Shown: positions 20,320 through 30,089, counted from the stretch's first letter. The stretch: 60,673 bases of DNA from Gracilaria vermiculophylla (GCA_019155205.2 JAHNZQ020000004.1:3029224-3089896); one strand, 5' to 3'. Notes: generated by a model not told the origin, from the letters alone. Made by a program: numbers and translations.

Positions 20320-20535
20320 ATGAATAATTCATATAATACAATTTTTATTAATGGACAAGCATTTAATTGTCATGTATCTACATCACTTAAAGAGCTATTA
20401 ATATATCTAGAATTTGAACTTCATTCAATTGTTGTGGAACATAATGAACGCATTATTCGTCTTACAGAATTAGAAAAAACTTTTTTAAAATCTCAAGATA
20501 AAATAGAAATCATTACTATTGTTGGAGGAGGCTAA
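20320..20535 (+). CDS. thiS: sulfur-carrier protein ThiS
   Basis: A 71-residue beta-grasp protein that carries sulfur as a C-terminal thiocarboxylate for the thiazole ring of thiamine. The opening FINGQAFNCHVSTSLKELL and the C-terminus IEIITIVGGG, with the required terminal Gly-Gly, identify it. It needs an E1-like activator; moeB-rhodanese at 14.4-15.5 kb is the candidate. Its stop lies 3 bp from the rps1 stop on the opposite strand. Confidence 0.92.
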   Translation: MNNSYNTIFINGQAFNCHVSTSLKELLIYLEFELHSIVVEHNERIIRLTELEKTFLKSQDKIEIITIVGGG

Positions 20536-20538
20536 ATA

Positions 20539-21336
20539 TTAATAGATTTCTCTTCTAGACACAGATAATCTAGCTTGTTTCATATCAATATGTATAATTT
20601 TGACTTTAATTTTATAGCCAACTTGAAACACGTTATTTATATTTTCTATATATTTAGAGCTTATTTCGGATATATGTAGTAATGCAGGTATACCGTAAAC
20701 AGTAATAAATATACCATATTTCTTAATTTGCATAATTTGCCCATAGACCATCATACCCACTTTTAATAAGTCAGAATACAAATCAAGTAGGGCTAATTTG
20801 TGACTTAGTATAATCTTGTTATTTTTTTCATCAACTAATAAGATTTTGCATGGTAGATGACGTTTAACCATAAAATCGTAGGAAGTAAATTCGATCAAAT
20901 GAGATCTGGGTATAAAACCCTGTAATCCTTCTAGGATTGTTATAATTCCTCCTTTATTTATATTGAATATAGGTATATATAAAATTAGGTCCTCTGATTC
21001 TAGCTGTCTAATACGTTTCCAAGCTCTTATATAATTTAATCTTTTAATCGATAGCAATAACTGATGTTTTTCCTTATCATAAGCGAAAATGAAAAATTCC
21101 CTTGTAGTATTTACTAAACAGATTAAATCATATTGATTGTAGCTTGAGCTTAAAACAATTTCCTCCAAAGGTAAATAACCTGCAATATGCACGCCAACAT
21201 CTACAAGAAAACCTTTAGATTCTTGATAAAAAATTGTTCCAGCAATAATATCACCCGGATGTAAATTATAACTATATTGAGTTAATATAGCACCAAAATC
21301 TTTGTCTGAAAAACTTCTTGAACTTATGTTTTGCAT
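20539..21336 (-). CDS. rps1: 30S ribosomal protein S1 (three S1 domains)
   Basis: A 265-residue S1 with three OB-fold S1 repeats: about 25-95 (PGDIIAGTIFYQESKGFLVD), about 110-180 (a weaker copy with GGIITILEGLQGFIPRSHL), and about 190-260 (VGMMVYGQIMQIKKYGIFIT...ALLHISEIS). E. coli S1 has six repeats; three is the plastid and cyanobacterial number. It helps load mRNA on the small subunit. It faces thiS with only a 3-bp gap and no hairpin between them. Confidence 0.93.
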   Translation of the reverse strand: MQNISSRSFSDKDFGAILTQYSYNLHPGDIIAGTIFYQESKGFLVDVGVHIAGYLPLEEIVLSSSYNQYDLICLVNTTREFFIFAYDKEKHQLLLSIKRLNYIRAWKRIRQLESEDLILYIPIFNINKGGIITILEGLQGFIPRSHLIEFTSYDFMVKRHLPCKILLVDEKNNKIILSHKLALLDLYSDLLKVGMMVYGQIMQIKKYGIFITVYGIPALLHISEISSKYIENINNVFQVGYKIKVKIIHIDMKQARLSVSRREIY

Positions 21337-21408
21337 TGTAACGATTCTTAATAAAGAATTAATAAGATATAACGATTAAAAATAAATATGTATAATAATA
21401 TTATTTAT

Positions 21409-21825
21409 AAGTAAACATAGGTAGTTGCAAATTTTACTACAAATTTGAGGAAAGTCCGGGCTCTAACTAGTAACAATATAGCTGTATAATAAACAGTGTA
21501 GGTAACTATAAGGAAAGTGCCACAGAAAAAAACCGCCTAATAAATAAGCTTAGGTAAGGGTGCAAAGGTACAGTAAAAGCGTACCAGAAGTATTATTGTA
21601 ATACTTGCTAGGCAAACCCCATATAAGAGCAAAGTAATAAACTAGATATTTATCATATGTTTATATGAAAAAATGATACTTTATTGTTTATCATTCATTA
21701 CTGCAAAGAGATTATATGTAAATATAAATATAAGATTAATAACTACCCTTAGTCAATTCAGCCAATACACAATTTGTATATATCTGAAAATTATTAAGAA
21801 CAAAATCCGGCTTATGATTTACTTT
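21409..21825 (+). ncRNA. rnpB: RNase P RNA
   Basis: The near-universal RNase P block GAGGAAAGTCCGGGCTC occurs just after 21445. Further P RNA landmarks follow in order: AGGAAAGTGCCACAGAAA, GTAAGGGTGCAAAGGT and the 3' AAAATCCGGCTTA (about 21802-21814). AAGTAAACATA near 21409 can pair with TTATGATTTACTT at 21812-21825 to close helix P1, which sets the ends. A TATAAT at 21391-21396 is a likely -10 box. The RNA is about 417 nt and AT-rich. It would cleave the 5' leaders of the tRNAs in this genome. Confidence 0.93.
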
Positions 21826-21862
21826 AAAATACCAAAATAACTATATTAATTTGATTTATAAA

Positions 21863-23971
21863 TTAATGCATTTTATATTGATTCAATAACTTTTCTATTT
21901 GTATATCAATAGATTTGATATCATCAGAATTTAATGTTCTATCATAGGCTCTGTAAACTATACGTAAACCAACACTATAAAAAGAGTTTGTAGATTTATG
22001 TTTATACTGATTAAAAACTTCTATTGATTCAATCAAATTATTATTTGAGTTTAATATTGTTTCTCTGATCAGATCAATACTAGAAGATTTCTGTACAGTC
22101 AAAGAGATATCTCTAGTTAAACTAGGGTAATTAGAATAAGAAGCAATAATAGAATTTATATGATTAAAAGATCTAATAGAGCTTATTAATCTCATTAAGT
22201 CAAATTCAAATACATAGGTACAATTATTATAATTCTTACTTAATTTACCGAATATACCTATTTCTTGATTACATTTATTATAGATGATTGCTGTTTGATT
22301 AATATCTAAAATATTCATTAAATTAATGAATAATTTACTTCGCTTTAATTTAGTTACTTTTTTCCACGTTACTGGAACCTGTAATCTATCTAAAAACTCT
22401 TCCACTATACCTTTAGCATGAAACCAACTTAATGACTGCTGTTTATGAGACCATGACTGCCGTAGAAAAACAAAGTTAGAAATTAATCCAGACAAACATA
22501 AAAATTCAAGTTGACTTGTGATATTTAGATCTTCTAAGTCTAACAAATTCGATTTAAAAACTTTACCTATCTCAAACACTTCAATATTATTGTTACCTTG
22601 CCTTAAATTATATTGTTGATTAGAAATTAACTTTGTCAATAAATTACTTCTCAAACGAGATTGATCTTGAACTAAGGGGTTACAAATTTCAAGTTCTCTT
22701 GTCTGATAATTCATATTCTGATAAAATATAGAATAATCCAAAAAAGAATCATTTTGAACTTCATTTAAACCTAAAAATCGAAGCAAATAGCGAATTTTAT
22801 ATATTCTACTTGTAAATATATTTTTGAATAAAATACTTTCACTATAATAAGTATTTAAAGGCAACTTACTAATAAAATTATTAAAACCATAAATACGACC
22901 TATTTCTTCAATTACATCTATAGGTCTCGTAATATCATTTTGCCTATGAATAGGTACTTTTATTCTAAAACAACATTTTACGTTATCATAGGTTGTAAAA
23001 AAATTCAAATTATTGAGTAATTTAATGATTTGTTCTACGGTTAAATAACGATATAAACCGTTTCCAATATAACCTAAAATATTATGTATCCTGTTCTTTT
23101 CAAGAAATATTACAGAACCAGTAGAATAAAATTCATGATATCCATAAAATTTACCTAAAGTAGCAAGTCCAAATGAACCAAGCAATTGAACTGATTCATA
23201 AAATGCATTCATAAAATCGGATCTTAAACCTTGATTTAAAATCTTTCTTGACAAATCTCTGCTTAGATTTGATTCAATCTGTATATTTTTAATATATTGC
23301 TTATTCAATATTTGCCCAAGAATAATTATAGAATTAGTTAATTGATCACACTGAAGATCATGATTTATATTAAAACCAATAGTCGACATTATAAGATCAT
23401 CATACTTTAACACCTCTAATTTAATATGACGCGAATGCAATTCGGTATCACGGTCTTTGGTTAAATTAAACAAAGAATATTGCAAAGGCAAAGAAGTTAT
23501 TTTGTTCTTATCAAATACCTCTATAGATTGCCCCCATTTTAAATATATATATTGCGGAATATCCATTAACAAATTCAAAGGCTTAATATTTTGATTACTC
23601 AAGTAATATTGAAGCCATAGAGGAGATGAATTATTATGGAGATATTTCATATGAACTAAAGATAAATCTGACAAAGAGATACTGCTCGATAGGTTAAGAG
23701 AATTAACACTCATACCTACAGAAGCTTTATAAAACTTGTATAACAAAGTTCTATTAAAAAGAGAGCTTATTTCTCTACTTAAACCAACTACAGTTAGTAC
23801 ATCTTGTCTATTAGCTGTTGTTGTCAAATCAAATAATATATCATTAGTATTTGGATTACGAACAATATTGTCTACTTCAAAACCTGATATATTTAATTTA
23901 TCTACAAGAGTAGTAAATTTTACACCACGTAAATCTACAATTTGTTGAAGCCATCTTAAAGAAAATCTCAT
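21863..23971 (-). CDS. pheT: phenylalanyl-tRNA synthetase beta chain
   Basis: The beta subunit of an alpha2-beta2 synthetase, 702 residues. The B1 start (MRFSLRWLQQIVDL...LNISGFEVD) passes directly to FDLTTTANRQDVL, so the tRNA-binding OB-fold domain (B2) of the roughly 795-residue bacterial enzyme is absent. The B3/B4 editing region, B5 (IGRIYGFNN), the catalytic-like module and a C-terminal ferredoxin-fold anticodon domain (RDISLTVQKSS...YRAYDRTL) follow. The alpha chain (pheS) is not in the window and is presumably nuclear or elsewhere. Red plastid maps call it syfB. It converges with rnpB. Confidence 0.95.
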   Translation of the reverse strand: MRFSLRWLQQIVDLRGVKFTTLVDKLNISGFEVDNIVRNPNTNDILFDLTTTANRQDVLTVVGLSREISSLFNRTLLYKFYKASVGMSVNSLNLSSSISLSDLSLVHMKYLHNNSSPLWLQYYLSNQNIKPLNLLMDIPQYIYLKWGQSIEVFDKNKITSLPLQYSLFNLTKDRDTELHSRHIKLEVLKYDDLIMSTIGFNINHDLQCDQLTNSIIILGQILNKQYIKNIQIESNLSRDLSRKILNQGLRSDFMNAFYESVQLLGSFGLATLGKFYGYHEFYSTGSVIFLEKNRIHNILGYIGNGLYRYLTVEQIIKLLNNLNFFTTYDNVKCCFRIKVPIHRQNDITRPIDVIEEIGRIYGFNNFISKLPLNTYYSESILFKNIFTSRIYKIRYLLRFLGLNEVQNDSFLDYSIFYQNMNYQTRELEICNPLVQDQSRLRSNLLTKLISNQQYNLRQGNNNIEVFEIGKVFKSNLLDLEDLNITSQLEFLCLSGLISNFVFLRQSWSHKQQSLSWFHAKGIVEEFLDRLQVPVTWKKVTKLKRSKLFINLMNILDINQTAIIYNKCNQEIGIFGKLSKNYNNCTYVFEFDLMRLISSIRSFNHINSIIASYSNYPSLTRDISLTVQKSSSIDLIRETILNSNNNLIESIEVFNQYKHKSTNSFYSVGLRIVYRAYDRTLNSDDIKSIDIQIEKLLNQYKMH

Positions 23972-24045
23972 ATATAAAAATACTGAATATAATAAACATT
24001 CATAATTTAATATTATTAGTATACAACTTTAATATCAAGTTACAC

Positions 24046-24390
24046 TTATTTAGCTTTTGTAAAAGAAAGCTTATTGTCGTTCGCATATTTTTCCATAAAA
24101 CGCATAAAACGATCCCATTCTTGTGGGCTTTTTATAAGATATAGAGCTTCTATAGCTTGAGGTTTACCATTAATAAACTTAGCACTTACATCTCTAGTCA
24201 TTAGTTCACCTTCATCATCTTTTAGATACATTCCTGTAATATCTCCTTTATCTTGCATACTAGATTGCAAGATATCGGGACTATTAAAACGAAATGTTGC
24301 CGTCCCTTGACTTCCATCTCTTGAACGCGTTAAAGAAACATCCGCTACTACTGTTTCATTAATTCCTCTAATAAACTGAATAACAGCCAT
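24046..24390 (-). CDS. psb28: photosystem II assembly protein Psb28
   Basis: A 114-residue soluble protein that binds photosystem II assembly intermediates containing CP47. It starts [15 protein letters not shown], the standard family opening, and contains [16 protein letters not shown] and a C-terminal [13 protein letters not shown]. The ATG at 24390 has AGGA about 11 nt upstream; nine more residues upstream in the frame are not part of the family. Red plastid annotations sometimes call it psbW or ycf79. Confidence 0.96.
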   Translation of the reverse strand: MAVIQFIRGINETVVADVSLTRSRDGSQGTATFRFNSPDILQSSMQDKGDITGMYLKDDEGELMTRDVSAKFINGKPQAIEALYLIKSPQEWDRFMRFMEKYANDNKLSFTKAK

Positions 24391-24695
24391 AAATAATTTT
24401 CCTGATTTTTTAAACAATATATCAAATTCTATCTTAAAAAATTACCTAAATTTAGTAATTATTATAAGTGATAATAAAATTATAGCTAAGGAATCTAATT
24501 ATAATTCATAAATTAAATTATAAAAATATGATTTTTAAAAATCAGTTAATACTGATAAGATTTACAATTCTTTTTCTGAAACTAAATTAATGAAGAAATA
24601 TATTAAAACTTTTTTATAAACCTGCAGTTATACATTAAAATGTGTTATCATTACTTAATATCAAAGGTAATAAAAAAATTGACTTGCTTTATTAA
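24391..24695. other. spacer between psb28 and clpC
   Basis: About 305 bp between diverging genes, AT-rich, presumably holding both promoters. A TTGACT lies at 24678-24683, too close to the clpC ATG to act as its -35. Nothing else is recognisable. Confidence 0.6.
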
Positions 24696-27164
24696 ATGTT
24701 TGAACGATTTACAGAAAAAGCAATAAAAGTTATCATGCTTGCTCAAGAAGAAGCTAGACGGCTAGGCCACAATTTTGTAGGTACAGAACAAATTTTATTA
24801 GGTTTAATTGGTGAAGGTACAGGAATTGCCGCACAAGTCTTAAAATCTATGAATGTAAATTTAAAAGATGCACGCATAGAAGTTGAAAAGATTATTGGTA
24901 GGGGTTCTGGATTTGTTGCAGTTGAGATACCCTTTACTCCAAGAGCAAAAAGAGTTTTAGAACTTTCTCTAGAAGAAGCCAGACAGCTTGGTCACAACTA
25001 TATAGGGACAGAACATTTGTTAATGGGTTTAGTCCGTGAAGGAGAAGGTGTAGCTGCAAGAGTACTAGAAAACCTAGCTGTTAACGTAGCATCTATTAGA
25101 ACAGAAGTTATACAAATGTTAGGGGATAATACAGAAAATAATACAAATGGGAACAATAATACACAAACAAGAAGTAAAACTCCTACACTAGAAGAATTTG
25201 GATCAAATCTAACTGAATTAGCAATAGAAGGTATATTAGATCCGGTAGTTGGAAGACAAAAAGAAATTGAGAGAGTAATACAAATTCTAGGGAGAAGAAC
25301 AAAGAATAATCCTGTTTTAATTGGAGAACCAGGAGTAGGAAAAACAGCTATAGCAGAAGGTCTAGCACAAAGAATAGCAAATAAAGATATACCTTCTATA
25401 TTAGAAGATAAACTAGTTGTAACACTAGATGTGGGATTACTTGTAGCCGGAACAAAATATAGGGGAGAGTTTGAAGAAAGGCTAAAAAGAATTATGGATG
25501 AAATCAAATCAGCTGATAATATCATATTAGTTATAGATGAAGTTCATACTCTGATTGGAGCTGGCGCAGCTGAAGGAGCTATTGATGCAGCTAACTTACT
25601 CAAACCAGCGTTAGCTAGAGGAGAGTTACAATGCATAGGAGCTACAACACTGGAAGAGTACCGCAAACATATAGAGAAAGATGCAGCATTAGAAAGACGC
25701 TTTCAACCAGTTTTAGTTGGAGAACCAAGTGTAGAAGAAACTATTGAAATCTTATTTGGCTTAAGAGATAGATATGAGAAACATCATCAATTAAAAATGT
25801 CGGATGAAGCTCTAGCAGCTGCTGCTAAATATGCTAATCAGTATATATCTGATCGTTTTCTACCAGATAAAGCGATTGACTTAATTGACGAAGCTGGCTC
25901 AAGAGTAAGGCTACTTAATTCTCAGTTACCTCCAGCAGCAAGAGAATTAGATAAAGAACTTAGAAATGTATTAAAAACAAAAGATGAAGCAATAAGAGCA
26001 CAGAAATATGAAAAAGCAGAACAGTACCGAACAAGAGAAATGGAAATTAAAGCTCAAATTGCTGCTATTGCACAGAGTAAGAAGAACGAGCCTAATATAA
26101 AAATTGAAGATCCTATAGTCACAGAAGACGATATTGCAGAGATTGTCGCTTTTTGGACAGGTATTCCCGTAACAAAATTAACTAAGAGTGAATCAGAAAA
26201 GTTAATGCACATGGAAGAAACACTACATGGTCGTATAATCGGACAGGATGAAGCTGTAGTAGCTGTTTCTCGAGCAATTAGAAGAGCAAGAGTTGGATTA
26301 AAAAATCCAAACAGACCAATTGCGAGCTTTATTTTTTCTGGACCTACAGGAGTAGGAAAAACAGAATTGACTAAAGCATTAGCTTCTTACTTTTTTGGCT
26401 CACAAGCAGCAATGGTGAGACTGGATATGTCAGAATATATGGAAAGACATACTGTTTCCAAGCTCATTGGATCACCACCTGGTTATGTAGGTTACAGTGA
26501 AGGCGGATACTTAACAGAAGCTGTCAGAAAACGTCCATATACTGTAATTTTATTTGACGAGATTGAAAAAGCACATCCAGATATTTTTAATCTTTTATTA
26601 CAAATACTAGAAGATGGTAGACTTACGGATGCGAAAGGAAGAACAATCGATTTCAAAAACACTTTGTTAATCATGACATCTAATATAGGATCTAAAGTTA
26701 TAGAAAAAGGAGGAGGGAGTTTAGGATTTGAACTAGGAGAATCACAAATAGAATCACAGTATAATCGTATTAAGTCTTTAGTCAATGAAGAACTAAAACA
26801 ATATTTTCGTCCTGAGTTTTTAAACAGATTAGATGAGATTATTGTATTTAGACAACTAACTAAAGATGAGGTACGTGAAATAGCAGAAATTATGTTACAG
26901 GAAGTCTTTGAACGTATTAAACAACAAGAAATAGAGCTGGAAGTAACAGAAAGGTTTAAAAACCGATTAGTAGATGAAGGATACAATCCTAGTTATGGAG
27001 CAAGACCACTACGCCGAGCAGTAATGAGATTACTAGAAGATAGCTTAGCTGAAGAAGTTTTATCAGGTAAAATTAAAGCTGGTGATAGCGCAGTTGTAGA
27101 TGTCACAGATGAAGGGAAAGTGACTGTATTGTTAGGCGAACAACTCGAGATTGTAAAACCTTAA
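24696..27164 (+). CDS. clpC: Clp protease ATPase ClpC
   Basis: An Hsp100 unfoldase of the stroma that feeds substrates to ClpP and also works at the import motor. The 822-residue product has the double Clp-N domain (about 1-145), a short Asn/Gly-rich linker, AAA domain D1 with Walker [10 protein letters not shown] (about 209-217), a UVR-type coiled middle segment (about 420-460) and AAA domain D2 with Walker [10 protein letters not shown] (about 549-557). It is complete. The last codons form the left arm of a 27-bp hairpin. Confidence 0.99.
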   Translation: MFERFTEKAIKVIMLAQEEARRLGHNFVGTEQILLGLIGEGTGIAAQVLKSMNVNLKDARIEVEKIIGRGSGFVAVEIPFTPRAKRVLELSLEEARQLGHNYIGTEHLLMGLVREGEGVAARVLENLAVNVASIRTEVIQMLGDNTENNTNGNNNTQTRSKTPTLEEFGSNLTELAIEGILDPVVGRQKEIERVIQILGRRTKNNPVLIGEPGVGKTAIAEGLAQRIANKDIPSILEDKLVVTLDVGLLVAGTKYRGEFEERLKRIMDEIKSADNIILVIDEVHTLIGAGAAEGAIDAANLLKPALARGELQCIGATTLEEYRKHIEKDAALERRFQPVLVGEPSVEETIEILFGLRDRYEKHHQLKMSDEALAAAAKYANQYISDRFLPDKAIDLIDEAGSRVRLLNSQLPPAARELDKELRNVLKTKDEAIRAQKYEKAEQYRTREMEIKAQIAAIAQSKKNEPNIKIEDPIVTEDDIAEIVAFWTGIPVTKLTKSESEKLMHMEETLHGRIIGQDEAVVAVSRAIRRARVGLKNPNRPIASFIFSGPTGVGKTELTKALASYFFGSQAAMVRLDMSEYMERHTVSKLIGSPPGYVGYSEGGYLTEAVRKRPYTVILFDEIEKAHPDIFNLLLQILEDGRLTDAKGRTIDFKNTLLIMTSNIGSKVIEKGGGSLGFELGESQIESQYNRIKSLVNEELKQYFRPEFLNRLDEIIVFRQLTKDEVREIAEIMLQEVFERIKQQEIELEVTERFKNRLVDEGYNPSYGARPLRRAVMRLLEDSLAEEVLSGKIKAGDSAVVDVTDEGKVTVLLGEQLEIVKP

Positions 27165-27217
27165 AACAAAATACAACAATATGAATTGTATTCATATTGT
27201 TGTATTTTGTTTTAAGG
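27159..27217. terminator. 27-bp perfect hairpin after clpC
   Basis: Arms 27159-27185 and 27191-27217 are exact reverse complements with a 5-nt loop. The left arm contains the last sense bases and TAA stop of clpC, and the right arm ends 7 bp from the 3' end of tRNA-Phe on the other strand. It is a strong bidirectional terminator candidate. Confidence 0.85.
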
Positions 27218-27224
27218 TATATAT

Positions 27225-27297
27225 TGCCAGGAACCAGATTTGAACTGGTGACACGAGGATTTTCAGTCCACTGCTCTACCGACTGAGCTATCCCGGC
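27225..27297 (-). tRNA. trnF(gaa): tRNA-Phe (anticodon GAA)
   Basis: A 73-nt cloverleaf on the minus strand with acceptor GCCGGGA and anticodon GAA in GGACTGAAAATCC. A 10-bp hairpin (27298-27322, loop CGGTA) abuts its 5' end and may be the 3' end structure of dnaB or a processing signal. Confidence 0.97.
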
Positions 27298-27387
27298 TTA
27301 TGCTTTACGGTATAAAGCATAACACAAATGCATCTATATTGCAAGAAACAAGTACAAAAAAACAAGTTTGAAAATATAATTATTACA

Positions 27388-29169
27388 TTATGAATTCATA
27401 TCAATAAATGTATTATTAAATGGTGTAAATAATAACTTACAAGAACCAGTTGAACCATTCCGATTCTTACATAACGAAATATCCACAATATTAGACATAT
27501 TCGTATCTTGAACAGATTTCGATAATATAATAACAATATCTGCATCCTGTTCAATAGAATTATGTAATATGTAACTATTAGAGCATAATAACATATAATT
27601 TGGTTCTTCAATATCAAAAACTTGTAAATAATCACAGTATAAATTAGAAGAAATATAAATATACTCAAAAGTATATAGATACAAATCGGATGAATAATTC
27701 GTCACGCATATTTTATCTTCTGAAAGATGATCAAATTTACACCAGCTTACTTTTAAGTATAATTTATGGTTGTGCGTTAAAGTTAAAGTAAAAATAGGAA
27801 AACAAATACTGAAAGAATATTCTAATTTAAAACTACAATTGCAATATTTAAATATATTAAATAAGTTCTGAATTAGAGAAGAATTAATTAGATTGCTTTG
27901 AATAGCAACTCGAAAATTCTGTAAACTATTTATGTGAAACATATTACTAGAATTTAGATTTAAATGACAATTATTTAATAAACAACCGCTATCTCTCAGA
28001 TCAGATAATAAAGGGAGTTTATTTACTCTAGTTTCAATACTTCTATTTAGCTGAGATAAAATAATTACAGGTATATCTAAATATTGTGCTAATAACTTTA
28101 ATTTTCTTGTTATATAACCCAACTCTTGTGTTCTTATATTATTATTAAAACCTTCTACCTGAATTAATTGCAAATAGTCAATCACAACTAATTGAACGCT
28201 CTTAGTTTCTTGATACAATAATTTTGATGTATATTCAATATAATCAATAGACATATTAGGTGTATCATTAATGTATACATTATAATTCATTAAATCACGA
28301 CAAATTTGATTTAAGCTATACCATTCATCAATAGTAAGATTACTAAAAGAAATATTTTGAGTAGAAACGCCTGATGCAATAGCAATAAATTTACTAACTA
28401 TTTGTAATTTTGACATTTCAAGACTAAAGAAACATATACTTAGTGAAATAGAAGATATAATATTATATATTATATTAATAACAAAAGAGGTTTTTCCAAC
28501 TGAAGGACGTCCAGCAATTACGATTAAATCACCGCCTTGCAGAGTTTGTATAAATTGATCTAATTGTTGAAAACCAGATAACAATATCTTTTGGTCACGG
28601 GAAGATTCAACCACGCTTAAATTATCATACTTTAACTGTAGAAGTAAATTGCCAATTAAATCACTAAAAGTCATCAAATTTTCTTTAGGGATTTTATATA
28701 CGGTAGATTCTAAATATTCAGATACTTTATTATATATCTGATGACTTGGTAAATCATTAATATTAGCCAGTTTAATTACGTTATATCCATATTGGATTAT
28801 AAGACGTTTTGTATAACTATTATTAATTAAAGTCATTAATTCTTGAACGTATATATAAGTACTAATAGATGGCATAAAAATATGACTTTGTCTCATTAAT
28901 TCAATAATTTTAAAAACTCCACCTATATTATCCAAAATTTGTGAGTGATTCAAAAAATACAACAATTGTAAAATATCTATTTTTTGAGCTTTATGAAGAA
29001 TAACTAAACTATTATATATCAATTTATGAGATTCTACAAAAAAGGAATCTGATTTAAGAAAAGGCATAACTTGAGGAAAAATCATCGGATGAATTATAAT
29101 AGTCCCCAACAAGATTTCTTCAGCTATATAATTTTGGGGAAGAGCTGAATCTAGAATAAAGCTATACAT
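27388..29169 (-). CDS. dnaB: replicative DNA helicase DnaB containing an intein
   Basis: The hexameric helicase that unwinds plastid DNA at the replication fork. The 593-residue frame has the N-terminal DnaB domain (about 10-110) and the RecA-like domain with Walker A GRPSVGKTS (220-228), FFSLEMSK (247-254), the Walker B region VVIDYLQLI (328-336) and ILSQLNRSIE (370-379). The conserved motif LSDLRDSG (388-395) is interrupted and resumes as SIEQDAD (538-544); residues 396-537 are an intein. Removing it leaves a 451-residue helicase of normal length. No dnaA or helicase loader is in the window. Confidence 0.95.
   Translation of the reverse strand: MYSFILDSALPQNYIAEEILLGTIIIHPMIFPQVMPFLKSDSFFVESHKLIYNSLVILHKAQKIDILQLLYFLNHSQILDNIGGVFKIIELMRQSHIFMPSISTYIYVQELMTLINNSYTKRLIIQYGYNVIKLANINDLPSHQIYNKVSEYLESTVYKIPKENLMTFSDLIGNLLLQLKYDNLSVVESSRDQKILLSGFQQLDQFIQTLQGGDLIVIAGRPSVGKTSFVINIIYNIISSISLSICFFSLEMSKLQIVSKFIAIASGVSTQNISFSNLTIDEWYSLNQICRDLMNYNVYINDTPNMSIDYIEYTSKLLYQETKSVQLVVIDYLQLIQVEGFNNNIRTQELGYITRKLKLLAQYLDIPVIILSQLNRSIETRVNKLPLLSDLRDSGCLLNNCHLNLNSSNMFHINSLQNFRVAIQSNLINSSLIQNLFNIFKYCNCSFKLEYSFSICFPIFTLTLTHNHKLYLKVSWCKFDHLSEDKICVTNYSSDLYLYTFEYIYISSNLYCDYLQVFDIEEPNYMLLCSNSYILHNSIEQDADIVIILSKSVQDTNMSNIVDISLCKNRNGSTGSCKLLFTPFNNTFIDMNS
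27559..27984 (-). mobile_element. mini-intein in DnaB
   Basis: A 142-residue in-frame insertion (DnaB residues 396-537) between LRDSG and SIEQDAD, the same site as the Synechocystis DnaB intein and those known from other red plastids. It begins with the nucleophile Cys396, has a block B-like TLTHNHKLYLK (about 463-473) with the T-x-N-H pattern, a block F-like LQVFDIEEPNYML (about 515-527), and ends YILHN with His-Asn followed by Ser538. No LAGLIDADG or other endonuclease domain fits in this length, so splicing is probably kept while mobility is lost. Two extra Cys pairs near 443-445 and 456 are of unknown meaning. Confidence 0.9.
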
Positions 29170-29216
29170 ATAAAAATGAGTATCAAAAACCAGGCAATAA
29201 ATAAATCGAAAAGTAA

Positions 29217-29624
29217 CTAATAAATAGTCAAAATAAGATAGCGCCTCAATATATTAACACTTATAAAGTGTGTATTAACTAAAGAATAAGCAGAAGATGG
29301 AAAGTTCAAGAGATAATAATCAATTCTTATACATGTAATACAAAAACCTAACCAATAATAAAAACTCAAAGCTTTAAAATTATGAATTTTCACTTCTAGA
29401 AACATATTTGAAGTATAAAGTATCATACTAAGAAGTAGTACATTAAAGAAATACTTAGATAATATTAAATATGAGAAAGAAGAACTATAATTATAAATTA
29501 TATATAAGTATAAATAATCCCTTGATACTATTTTATATGACAAATAGGCAATTACTAATAAGCAACTATGTTGAGAACTAACAAAATAATATTTATTAAG
29601 ATCAAATTTTCGATAAAAATACAT
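29217..29624 (-). CDS. unassigned hydrophobic protein
   Basis: A 135-residue open frame just upstream of dnaB on the same strand (47-bp gap). It is rich in Tyr, Leu, Ile and Ser and shows at least three hydrophobic stretches (about 20-35, 50-72 and 85-105), suggesting a membrane protein. No Shine-Dalgarno is seen before the ATG. I do not recognise the family. It could be a lineage-specific plastid gene or a fast-evolving ycf; a chance frame in AT-rich DNA is less likely at this length but cannot be excluded. Confidence 0.4.
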   Translation of the reverse strand: MYFYRKFDLNKYYFVSSQHSCLLVIAYLSYKIVSRDYLYLYIIYNYSSSFSYLILSKYFFNVLLLSMILYTSNMFLEVKIHNFKALSFYYWLGFCITCIRIDYYLLNFPSSAYSLVNTHFISVNILRRYLILTIY

Positions 29625-29720
29625 ACAAATAACAAATAGAAATAATACAATTATATGATACTATAATATATGTGCATACTGTAAATATTATACTTAATAT
29701 ACAAAAAAGATTTAATAAAA

Positions 29721-30089
29721 ATGTATCTAAAACCAAACAGAAAATTTTTTTTTATTAATGAGATAGAAAAAGAATTTGAAAAAAAGAGTATACCATCAAT
29801 TGATGTAGGAGATAGCATAAAAATGTCTATTTTAATACAAGAAGGCAATAAACAAAGAATTCAAAATATAGAAGGAGTAATAATAGCAAAGCATAAATCA
29901 CAGCTAAGTACAACTATCACTGTAAGAAAAATAGTTCAAAGCATTGGAGTCGAAAGAGTATATCTTATACATTCTCCACTGATACAAAACATTAAAATAA
30001 TTAAAAAATCAAAAATAAGAAGGGCTAAACTGTACTATTTGCGATCACGTTCAGGCAAAGCAACAAGACTAAAAACAAAATTTAAATAA
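29721..30089 (+). CDS. rpl19: 50S ribosomal protein L19
   Basis: A 122-residue L19 located at the subunit interface. The core IPSIDVGDSIKMSILIQEG, the RIQNIEGVIIAKH segment and the C-terminal RRAKLYYLRSRSGKATRLK are characteristic. Normal length. It diverges from the unknown frame and is followed by three tRNA genes on the same strand. Confidence 0.97.
   Translation: MYLKPNRKFFFINEIEKEFEKKSIPSIDVGDSIKMSILIQEGNKQRIQNIEGVIIAKHKSQLSTTITVRKIVQSIGVERVYLIHSPLIQNIKIIKKSKIRRAKLYYLRSRSGKATRLKTKFK

Noticed and set aside
24998..25525. 175-codon frame antisense to clpC, with another at 26492-26986
   Set aside because: Both are Ser/Leu-rich mirror frames of a conserved ATPase gene, a common artefact of its codon use.
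27396..27668. 90-codon frame on the minus strand inside dnaB
   Set aside because: It overlaps the intein/helicase coding region in another frame and is a hydrophobic shadow.
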